Assembly (NCBI GenBank): GCA_964385235.1 | Contig: CAYLOD010000088.1 | Location: 1 to 6,179, forward strand | Direction: 5' to 3' | DNA length: 6,179 nucleotides | Source: Pseudoruminococcus sp964385235 | GTDB taxonomy: Bacteria; Bacillota; Clostridia; Oscillospirales; Acutalibacteraceae | Shown here: one piece after another, positions 1 through 5,840 of the stretch | Numbering within the stretch: the stretch's first letter is position 1 | How the letters are laid out: every line of letters starts with the position of its first letter | The notes under the pieces: generated by a model | What the model saw: the letters and a program-made list of their open reading frames with translations, nothing else | What the model was told of the DNA's origin: nothing | The model's database searches: none | Made by a program: the position numbers and the translations under genes

Positions 1-614
1 TAAAAATTACTGCCGCGCTCTTCATTTAATGTCGTCGCTCCGCCGTGCCCGCCATAAATTTTGTAATCGCCCTCAATGTTCTTAATGCGTTTCAATGATT
101 CAGACATACTTTTCATATCGCCTGTCGGAAAATCCGTTCTGCCGATAGAACCCGCCATGAGCGTATCGCCCGAAAAAATAACGTCCCCGACAATATAACA
201 GCATGAGCCCGACGTATGACCGGGTGTATGAATAACCTTGATTTCCTTATTCCCGAAAGGAAGTGTATCTCCGTCACGCACTATAATATCAGCGCTGAAC
301 GGAGGAATCTCCACTCCCTCAATAAGAGCTGAAACGTTCAGGACGGAATCAGTGAGGAACTTTTCCTCTCCGTCGTAGATAACTATCTTTGCGCCTGTTT
401 TCCCGCGAATATCGTCGGCACAGCCTATATGGTCAAAATGCCCGTGCGTCAAAAGAATATACTTGATTTTCCCCGCATCAACAGAAGCAATTCTTTCATC
501 AAGCTCATCTGACCGCGCGCCCGGGTCAACGATCAACACCTCTCCGCTCTCGTCATCGCTTAAAATAAAGCAGTTTTCCTCCATGATACCGACTGTAAAT
601 GTTTCCGCTTTCAC
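1..614 (-). CDS. MBL-fold hydrolase, glyoxalase II-like (YcbL type), 3' end cut by window
   Basis: A small metallo-beta-lactamase-fold hydrolase of the glyoxalase II-like group. The family is known for cytosolic hydrolysis of thioesters such as S-lactoylglutathione; the true substrate here cannot be read from sequence. I translated 204 codons. The metal-binding motif THGHFDH is at residues 56-62 (H57, H59, D61, H62). Further ligands are H133 in TPGHTSG, D150 in SGDTL and H190 in GGHGG. GRTDFPTGD at 158-166 is typical of the YcbL-type subgroup. The start is GTG at 614: an in-frame TAA lies directly upstream (615-617) and a GGAGG site sits 8 nt before it, while the next ATG is codon 11. The visible end, ...ERGSNF plus the bases TA, matches the family tail (E-x-x-x-N-P-F/Y-L), so probably only a few residues are lost. 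It starts 15 nt after dtd, as the last visible operon gene. Family call is confident, substrate is not. Confidence 0.92.
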   Translation of the reverse strand, partial: MKAETFTVGIMEENCFILSDDESGEVLIVDPGARSDELDERIASVDAGKIKYILLTHGHFDHIGCADDIRGKTGAKIVIYDGEEKFLTDSVLNVSALIEGVEIPPFSADIIVRDGDTLPFGNKEIKVIHTPGHTSGSCCYIVGDVIFSGDTLMAGSIGRTDFPTGDMKSMSESLKRIKNIEGDYKIYGGHGGATTLNEERGSNF

Positions 615-622
615 TTATTTAT

Positions 623-627
623 CCTCC
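623..627 (-). promoter_or_regulatory. Shine-Dalgarno site of the MBL hydrolase gene
   Basis: GGAGG on the minus strand, 8 nt before the GTG at 614 and directly after the dtd stop. It decides the GTG start: the ATG at 629 reads only four codons before an in-frame TAA. Confidence 0.75.
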
Positions 628-629
628 AT

Positions 630-1088
630 TCAGCTCTTGTTAAGCTCCTTTGAATCTATTACGACAGTTACGGGACCGTCATTTAAAAGGCTTACTTTCA
701 TATCGGCTCCGAATACACCTTTTTGAACATTATGAACGCCGTTTTTTCGCAGGCACTCACAGAAGTATTCATACAGCTGATTTGCCGTATCGGGAGCGGC
801 GGCGTGGGAAAAGTTGGGCCGCCTTCCCTTTCGGCAATCGGCGCAAAGTGTAAAATTTGATATAACAAGTGCTGAACCGCCAATATCCAAAACTGACAGG
901 TTCATTTTATCGTTGTCGTCGGTAAATATCCTCAGGAACGCGATCTTTGCGGCAAGTGCCTCGGCATCGGACTCGCTGTCGCCGTTTTCGACGCCTAAAA
1001 GTATCATAAGCCCGTTGTCTATACTACCGCTTATCTCACCGTCAACCGCGACAGAGGCGTTTGCCGCTCTCTGAATTACTGCTTTCAT
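630..1088 (-). CDS. dtd: D-aminoacyl-tRNA deacylase (DTD)
   Basis: Hydrolyses the ester bond of D-amino acids (and, in the family, mischarged glycine) attached to tRNA, so D-residues do not enter protein; a cytosolic homodimer acting in translation proofreading. The 152-residue product opens with MKAVIQRA, the classic DTD N terminus. The first active-site motif, usually SQFTL, reads SNFTL at 77-81, followed by CADCRKGRRP at 82-91. The second, Gly-cisPro, motif is NDGPVT at 136-141 (G138-P139). Length fits the family (about 145-150). The start is ATG at 1088, with GAGGG 8 nt upstream. A GTG five codons earlier at 1103 is in frame but overlaps that ribosome site and would add residues not seen in DTD. 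The gene lies 23 nt after relA and 15 nt before the hydrolase gene, so it should be co-transcribed with both. The N for Q and CAD for YGD changes are conservative; an intact enzyme is expected. Confidence 0.96.
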   Translation of the reverse strand: MKAVIQRAANASVAVDGEISGSIDNGLMILLGVENGDSESDAEALAAKIAFLRIFTDDNDKMNLSVLDIGGSALVISNFTLCADCRKGRRPNFSHAAAPDTANQLYEYFCECLRKNGVHNVQKGVFGADMKVSLLNDGPVTVVIDSKELNKS

Positions 1089-1096
1089 AATATTAT

Positions 1097-1101
1097 CCCT
1101 C
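1097..1101 (-). promoter_or_regulatory. Shine-Dalgarno site of dtd
   Basis: GAGGG on the minus strand, 8 nt upstream of the ATG at 1088, in the 23-nt gap after the relA stop codon. It favours MKAVIQR as the N terminus over the GTG at 1103, which would sit on top of the site. Confidence 0.75.
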
Positions 1102-1111
1102 ACTGAAACAA

Positions 1112-3418
1112 TTATATTCTGCCTACAGACGACACTCCCTTGATGGTACTAAGCCTTGAAATTATACTTTTAAGGTGTTCTGTGCTGTTAATGGTAATCG
1201 TAACCTCAATAACAGCCATACCGTCCTTACCCTCACGGGAAACAAGGTTGTGTATAAAAATGTGCAGACCCGAAAGGTAGCTTGCGACATCGGCAAGAAG
1301 TCCCGTTCTGTCAACGGCAATAATTTGCAGGGTGGTTTGAAAGCTCTCCTTGACGTCCCCGGACCACTTGACCTTGACCCATCTCTGCGGCTCCGGGCAG
1401 TTCAGAATATCCTTTGGGACATTGCTGCAAAATCTTTTGTGTATGGAAACGCCGTAGCCCCTTGTTATATATCCGATAATATCATCACCCGGCAACGGGT
1501 TGCAGCACTTTGAGAATTTGACAAGGCAGTCTTCAAGGCCGCTAACAATAACACCGTTGCTGACATTTTTCCTGCCTACTTCAGTAATTTTGGGGAGTAC
1601 AGGTTCATTCGGCTTTTCGTAATTTTTGACATATTCTTCTTTAATTCTCGGCATTATGCGCCAAAGCTGAATGCCGCCGTAGCCTATTGACGCGTAAAAA
1701 TCGTCGAGGTTTTTGCAGTTCTGACGCTTGATAATCTCAAACAGGAAGTGTTCAAGCTCATCGGGCGGAATATCAATGCTCAGGCGTTTAAACTCCGCCT
1801 CGAGCTGCGCTTTGCCCTCGGCTATATTTTCTTCGCGCTTTTCCTTTTTAAACCATGCGCGGATCTTGCTCTTTGCCTCGCTTGTGCGTACGATATTGAG
1901 CCAGTCACGCTTAGGGCAGCCGTTTTCCTTTGTTGTTATTATCTCAATAATTTCGCCATTTTGTATTTTATAATCAATAGGTACAATTCGCTTGTCAACC
2001 TTAGCTCCGATCATTCTGTTGCCGACCTCGGTATGAATGGCATACGCAACGTCTATGACTGTCGCGCCCGCAGGCAGGCTTATAATATCCCCCTTAGGAG
2101 TGAATACGAACACTTCCTCGGGTACAAGATCCATCTTAATGGTTCGCACAATGTCGGTCGCGTCGTCGTCGCTTTGATTTTCAAGCATTTTGCGAATCCA
2201 CGCGAGTCTGTCGTCAAAAGCATCTTTTTTGGAAATTCCGAGTTTATACTTCCAGTGAGCCGCAATACCATACTCCGCAGTATAGTGCATCTCCCATGTC
2301 CTTATCTGTATCTCGAACGGAATGCCGTCCTTACCTATAACGGTAGTATGGAGGGATTGATACATATTTGGCTTCGGGGTTGAGATATAATCCTTAAATC
2401 TATTCGGAATAGGGGTAAAAAGATCATGAACCACGCCTAAGACATTATAGCAGTCCGTTACTGTATCGACAATAATTCTTACGGCAAATATGTCATATAT
2501 TTGGTCCATTGTTTTGCCTTTCATATACGTTTTCTTGTATATGCCGTTAATGCTTTTTACTCTGCCCTCGATATAGACATTTTTTATTTCGGAGTCAAGC
2601 CTTTCATGCAGCATGTTAATAATTTCATCTATAAACGGCTTCCTGTCCTCCTTGTTGAGCGCAAGCGCGTTTTCTATCTCCTTATATCCGACAGGGTCAA
2701 GGTAGCGCAGCGAGAGATCCTCCATCTCCTCCTTGATAGCGCGAATACCCAGTCTGTGAGCGATAGGCGCGTAAACCTCCATGTTTTCAAGAGCCTTATC
2801 ACGCCTGTGCTGTTCCTTCATACACTCAATGGTGCGCATATTATGAAGCCTGTCCGCGAGCTTTATTATTATTACGCGTATATCGTTCGACATCGCTATC
2901 AGCATTTTGCGTATATTCTCAGCCTGCTGAACCTCGCGGGAGGAATACGGTATCTTGCCGAGCTTTGTAACACCGTCGATAAGCTCGGCTATCTCGTTGC
3001 CGAACATCTTGCGTATATCGTCAAGCGTTACAGGCGTATCCTCAACAACATCATGCAGGAGAGCCGCCGCAATAGATTCGTTGTCCATTCCGAGGTTGAC
3101 AAGTATATATGCGACGGAAACAGGGTGAAAAATATACGGTATACCCGACGACCTTTTCTGCTGACTGTGTTCCTTTAACGCAAGCCTGTACGCCTTATCA
3201 ATGAGTTCCATATCATAATCATGGTCGCTTTCCCCGATAATCTCCAAAAGGTCGTTATAGTCCTTATAGTATTGCAGATCCTTGCTGATAATTCCGCAGT
3301 TCTCCTTTGTAATATCCTCGGGAGCGGCCTCGGAAGCAACTTCGGGTATCTTATCATCGGAAGAAACCGCATTTTGAGGATTTTTCTCCTCAGGTACATT
3401 TTTTTTCTTATCTTCCAT
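1112..3418 (-). CDS. relA: Bifunctional (p)ppGpp synthetase/hydrolase, RelA/SpoT (Rel) family
   Basis: A 768-residue long RSH enzyme that makes (p)ppGpp from ATP and GDP/GTP on starved ribosomes and also degrades it, setting the stringent response. Domains in order: HD hydrolase (about 50-200) with FHP (H98), HDVVEDT (122-128) and ADRLHNMR (188-195); aligning by eye to the streptococcal Rel enzyme, all hydrolase residues are present (R89, H98, H122, D123, E126, D127, D189, N193). The synthetase domain (about 240-390) has R286, K288, D309, RFKDYI, YQSLHT, E369 in EIQIRT and GIAAHWKYK. TGS follows at about 436-497, a helical region, a zinc-finger/CC domain with C631, C638, C639, H660, C664, and ACT at about 693-768. 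Both activities are predicted. The ATG at 3418 has AAAGGAG 10 nt upstream, inside recJ; a GTG at 3427 would have only 1 nt spacing. The start overlaps the recJ end by 11 bp, suggesting translational coupling. Oddities: a roughly 45-residue charged N-terminal extension and a changed GRxKH...SIYxKM motif. Confidence 0.97.
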   Translation of the reverse strand: MEDKKKNVPEEKNPQNAVSSDDKIPEVASEAAPEDITKENCGIISKDLQYYKDYNDLLEIIGESDHDYDMELIDKAYRLALKEHSQQKRSSGIPYIFHPVSVAYILVNLGMDNESIAAALLHDVVEDTPVTLDDIRKMFGNEIAELIDGVTKLGKIPYSSREVQQAENIRKMLIAMSNDIRVIIIKLADRLHNMRTIECMKEQHRRDKALENMEVYAPIAHRLGIRAIKEEMEDLSLRYLDPVGYKEIENALALNKEDRKPFIDEIINMLHERLDSEIKNVYIEGRVKSINGIYKKTYMKGKTMDQIYDIFAVRIIVDTVTDCYNVLGVVHDLFTPIPNRFKDYISTPKPNMYQSLHTTVIGKDGIPFEIQIRTWEMHYTAEYGIAAHWKYKLGISKKDAFDDRLAWIRKMLENQSDDDATDIVRTIKMDLVPEEVFVFTPKGDIISLPAGATVIDVAYAIHTEVGNRMIGAKVDKRIVPIDYKIQNGEIIEIITTKENGCPKRDWLNIVRTSEAKSKIRAWFKKEKREENIAEGKAQLEAEFKRLSIDIPPDELEHFLFEIIKRQNCKNLDDFYASIGYGGIQLWRIMPRIKEEYVKNYEKPNEPVLPKITEVGRKNVSNGVIVSGLEDCLVKFSKCCNPLPGDDIIGYITRGYGVSIHKRFCSNVPKDILNCPEPQRWVKVKWSGDVKESFQTTLQIIAVDRTGLLADVASYLSGLHIFIHNLVSREGKDGMAVIEVTITINSTEHLKSIISRLSTIKGVSSVGRI

Positions 3419-5453
3419 AGTCGGCACACTCCTTTATTTTTCTTAAAAGTTCAGACGCGTTTATATCGACTTTTCCGTTTACATTGTTTACAGTTATGTG
3501 ATAAACTCCGCATTCAGACGTCATTGTTGTAAGATACAGCTCCTTCATTATATCAAGTATCAGCAGCAGCTTAAACAGGCTGATATTTATACCGAGTCTG
3601 TGAATCAAAATATCGGGTAAATATTCTTTTTCATCTGTTCTGCGTATGTATCTGTAAACAACCGCGAACTCATCACGCGTCGGTACATTCATCTTCAAAA
3701 ACGACTTATCGAGAGATTCTCCGCGCAGAAACGCTTCATACAGGCGCTGCTCGTGAAGCAAAGCCCCGTTATCGTTTACTGACAGCTTTATTTCCCGCGC
3801 AATAATTGAAACAGACTCACGACCCATATATACATTTTCATCTAACGTCACAGCGAGATCGATAGTATCGCCTTCCATGTAATGGAAGGCTTCGCGAGCG
3901 GTCGAAAATTGCAGAACGCTTATTCTCGCGGAGCCGCGGCTCACCGAAAGCCTGAGATGCTTGCCTCCGCCGATTTCGGTGATTTTGTCAAGGCGCATAT
4001 CGCATAGTGCAAACACAGGCTTAGCATTGCCATAGCCAAACGGTTCAAGAGCCGCGACTTGTTTTGCCGCGGAAACAGATACCGCCTCGGGATTAAGTTT
4101 GCATTCAATTTCGACGGCAGGGACAGCCTCCTCACAGCCTCTCGCGTATTCGTTCACTCTATTTCTCAGTTCATCGATATTTTCATGCCTGATACTGAAC
4201 CCTACCGCCATGGGATGACCTCCGTACTTGGTCAGCAGATCCTTGCAGGCAAATATGGCATCACACAGTGAAAATCCCTTTATGCTCCTGCCCGAACCAC
4301 GTACTTCTCCGTTTACATCGGAAATAATTATTGTAGGTTTGCCAAAACTCTCAGTCATTTTTGCGGCGGCTATCCCTATCACGCCGTGGTGCCAGCCTTT
4401 ACCATCGACAACAACCACTCTGTCAAGAAGATAATCGGGATGCTCTTTAATTATTTCGCTTATATCTGACAGTATTTTATTTTCAATATCCTTTCGCTCG
4501 TTATTCTCGCCACAGATTCTTTCCGCAAGCATATCCGCCTCGTCGGGATCCTCTGTTAAAAGTAATTTCAGCGCCGAATCAGCGGTAGACATTCTGCCCG
4601 CGGCATTTATTCTCGGGGCGACAGAAAAAGCGACAGTACCCGCGGAAAGCTTGCTTTGATTTATTTGAGCTTTCTCAAAAAGTACAGACAAGCCTATCCT
4701 TTCGGATACCGCAAGAGCGTTTAAGCCGTATTTTATTATAGCCCTGTTTTCGCCGTCAACGGGAACCAAATCCGCTATTGTACCCAGCGCCGCGAGATCG
4801 GCATAATTTTCAAGCGCGGTAAAGCTGTCATCCCCCTCTAAAGCGGTAATGAGTTTAAGTACAAGACCGGCGCCGCAATACATCTTATATGGAGAACCGC
4901 AATCAGCTCTGTGCGGGTCTACAACGGCGACAGCCTTCGGAAGTATATCTGACGGTCTGTGGTGATCCGTAACAACGACATCTATTCCGAGTGAATTTGC
5001 ATAATCTATCTCATCTACAGCGGAAATCCCGTTATCAACCGTAACTATCAGCTTAACGCCCTGCTCGTGAAGCTTTTTAACAGAGCTTTTGTTAAGTCCG
5101 TACCCGTCGCCTTCCCGTGAAGGAAGATAGTATATGACATTTGCGGAAACGGATTCAAGATATGAATACAAAATCGCCGTCGCGGTCACACCGTCACAGT
5201 CATAGTCGCCATAAATACATATTTTCTCGTATGCAAGGACAGCCTTCCTGATTCTTTTGCAGGCTGCATCCATATCCTTAATAAGCATAGGGTCTGAAAG
5301 CTCGCAGTCATTATTAAGAAAACTTTCTACCATTTGCGGTGTGTCGATCCCTCTCGAACAAAGAAGCATAGATAAAAAAGCCGGAATACCGCACTCGGAC
5401 GCAAGCCTTTTTGCCTTATCTTTATCAATATTTTTATAAATCCATTCCTTCAT
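3408..5453 (-). CDS. recJ: Single-stranded-DNA-specific 5'-3' exonuclease RecJ
   Basis: A metal-dependent exonuclease of the DHH phosphoesterase family that resects single-stranded DNA 5' to 3' in recombination, mismatch and base-excision repair. The product is 681 residues. DHH domain: YGDYDCDGVT at 81-90 (D83, D85, D87), TVDNG with D140, TDHH at 162-165, PRINAAGRM at 280-288. DHHA1 domain: DGKGWHHGVIG at 350-360, GSGRS at 386-390, GGHPMAVGF at 411-419. An OB-type domain begins near LEPFGYGNAKPVF (469-481) and runs to about 555. A C-terminal segment (about 560-681) resembles the extra domain of Gram-positive RecJ, making it longer than the 577-residue E. coli protein. The start MKEWIYKN at 5453 has GGCGG 7 nt upstream. 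A longer reading from 5516 is possible in frame, but that ATG lies within the promoter, before the expected transcript start. It is the first gene of the operon; its last 11 bp overlap relA. Confidence 0.96.
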   Translation of the reverse strand: MKEWIYKNIDKDKAKRLASECGIPAFLSMLLCSRGIDTPQMVESFLNNDCELSDPMLIKDMDAACKRIRKAVLAYEKICIYGDYDCDGVTATAILYSYLESVSANVIYYLPSREGDGYGLNKSSVKKLHEQGVKLIVTVDNGISAVDEIDYANSLGIDVVVTDHHRPSDILPKAVAVVDPHRADCGSPYKMYCGAGLVLKLITALEGDDSFTALENYADLAALGTIADLVPVDGENRAIIKYGLNALAVSERIGLSVLFEKAQINQSKLSAGTVAFSVAPRINAAGRMSTADSALKLLLTEDPDEADMLAERICGENNERKDIENKILSDISEIIKEHPDYLLDRVVVVDGKGWHHGVIGIAAAKMTESFGKPTIIISDVNGEVRGSGRSIKGFSLCDAIFACKDLLTKYGGHPMAVGFSIRHENIDELRNRVNEYARGCEEAVPAVEIECKLNPEAVSVSAAKQVAALEPFGYGNAKPVFALCDMRLDKITEIGGGKHLRLSVSRGSARISVLQFSTAREAFHYMEGDTIDLAVTLDENVYMGRESVSIIAREIKLSVNDNGALLHEQRLYEAFLRGESLDKSFLKMNVPTRDEFAVVYRYIRRTDEKEYLPDILIHRLGINISLFKLLLILDIMKELYLTTMTSECGVYHITVNNVNGKVDINASELLRKIKECADYGR
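3429..3435 (-). promoter_or_regulatory. relA Shine-Dalgarno site inside the recJ coding end
   Basis: AAAGGAG on the minus strand, 10 nt before the relA ATG at 3418, entirely within the last codons of recJ. Ribosomes finishing recJ pass directly over it, which suggests coupled translation. It also argues against the GTG at 3427, one base away. Confidence 0.75.
3870..3890 (-). repeat. Perfect 9-bp inverted repeat with 3-nt loop inside recJ
   Basis: The arms are GCCTTCCAT (3870-3878) and ATGGAAGGC (3882-3890), separated by GTA. The stretch codes for AFHYMEG in the OB-domain region of recJ. No T tract follows on the minus strand, so it does not look like a terminator. It may be chance arising from codon choice. 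Confidence 0.6.
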
Positions 5454-5506
5454 TTTTACACCGCCAAAAGATTTTGAAAATAAATATGATATATTATTTA
5501 AGCTAT

Positions 5507-5535
5507 ATTTTAGCATTTTTTATGGAAACATTCAA
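5507..5535 (-). promoter_or_regulatory. Sigma-A-type promoter for the recJ-relA-dtd-MBL operon
   Basis: On the minus strand, TTGAAT (5530-5535) is followed by a 17-nt spacer and TAAAAT (5507-5512). A TG one base before the -10 box (5514-5515) makes it an extended -10. The spacing is ideal, and five of six bases match consensus in the -10 box, four of six in the -35. The transcript would begin near 5500, leaving about 47 nt of AT-rich leader before the recJ ATG at 5453. No operator, T-box or riboswitch fold is recognisable in that leader. Predicted from sequence only. Confidence 0.7.
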
Positions 5536-5606
5536 TGGAATTGCAGATAAAAGTGAGGATAAAAATATATAGCACCATCAACTATTATATATTCTAAATA
5601 TAATCC

Positions 5607-5660
5607 GGACTATATGTCCCCCGCCGAGTCCCGCCCCGCCTCTCGGGCAGAAGCCTCGTC
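5607..5660. other. GC-rich island of unknown nature, possible dispersed repeat
   Basis: By my count 35 of 45 bases at 5616-5660 are G or C, with strong C bias on the plus strand, while the flank on the recJ side is strongly AT-rich. It includes GGAC-TATAT-GTCC (5607-5619), a 5-bp inverted pair CCGAG...CTCGG bracketing a CCCGCCCCGCC core, and just beyond it CTTG-ACAGGG-CAAG. No tRNA, known riboswitch core or protein is recognised. It could be a dispersed intergenic repeat, a small structured RNA, or a remnant. Confidence 0.4.
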
Positions 5661-5689
5661 TTGACAGGGCAAGCTCCTTATTGAATAAA
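5661..5689 (+). promoter_or_regulatory. Possible plus-strand promoter
   Basis: A perfect TTGACA (5661-5666), a 17-nt spacer and AATAAA (5684-5689, four of six matches to TATAAT). A transcript would begin near 5696 and meet the hairpin at 5755-5795 about 60 nt later. No protein gene follows on that strand, so it would serve a small RNA, or the match may be chance. Confidence 0.25.
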
Positions 5690-5754
5690 AGCCGCGGCGT
5701 AAATACCGTATGAAAAATTAAACGAAAAATCAGAACACATTATCGGGTAAATAT

Positions 5755-5795
5755 AAACCACCGTAAATCAGTCAACATACCGTTTACGGTGGTTT
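5755..5795 (-). terminator. Intrinsic terminator hairpin, possibly bidirectional
   Basis: A perfect 13-bp stem: AAACCACCGTAAA (5755-5767) pairs with TTTACGGTGGTTT (5783-5795) around a 15-nt loop. Its near edge is 45 nt beyond the stop of the upstream repeat-protein gene, where a terminator is expected. On the minus strand the stem leads into a T-rich but broken tract (TTTATATTTA); on the plus strand it ends in TTTT. It could work in either direction and separates the upstream gene from the recJ operon. Confidence 0.75.
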
Positions 5796-5840
5796 TGCTG
5801 TTAAATTTCTTATACTGCCCTTATACTACAGCGGAAATTT

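Larger units (their letters stand above)
5454..5840. other. 387-bp intergenic region between the repeat protein gene and recJ
   Basis: No believable protein gene lies here. From the recJ side it holds the AT-rich recJ leader and promoter (to 5535), a further AT-rich stretch to about 5606, a short palindrome GGAC-TATAT-GTCC (5607-5619), a very GC-rich patch (5616-5660), a possible plus-strand promoter (5661-5689), an A-rich stretch, and a strong terminator hairpin (5755-5795). Next to the upstream gene's stop are two copies of CTTATACT (5809-5816 and 5820-5827), flanked by the inverted pair AAATTTC (5803-5809) and GAAATTT (5834-5840). The meaning of these last small repeats is unknown. Confidence 0.8.

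Noticed and set aside
1748..2383. Plus-strand open frame of 211 codons antisense to relA
   Set aside because: It lies wholly opposite strongly conserved Rel domains, shows no recognisable motif, and is the expected shadow of a real gene.
2501..3178. Plus-strand open frame of 225 codons antisense to relA
   Set aside because: Same reason: it mirrors the HD and synthetase domains, has no family resemblance and no supporting promoter or ribosome site seen.
3419..3427. GTG at 3427 as the relA start
   Set aside because: The GGAG site is one base away from it, too close; it is 10 nt from the ATG at 3418.
3931..3942. 12-bp palindrome GAGCCGCGGCTC in recJ
   Set aside because: It has no loop and is coding sequence; a chance palindrome of this length is unremarkable without further copies.
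5454..5516. Longer recJ reading starting at the ATG at 5516
   Set aside because: That ATG sits between the -35 and -10 boxes, upstream of the expected transcript start; the extra 21 residues lack RecJ similarity and there is a ribosome site for the ATG at 5453.
5584..5589. TATAAT box on the minus strand
   Set aside because: At 17-nt spacing the -35 position reads TAGTCC, a poor match; a random TATAAT is likely in such AT-rich DNA.
5614..5664. Plus-strand 16-codon open frame beginning ATG TCC CCC through the GC-rich island
   Set aside because: It has no ribosome site and no family resemblance, and its Pro/Ser/Arg/Ala composition simply reflects the GC-rich DNA.
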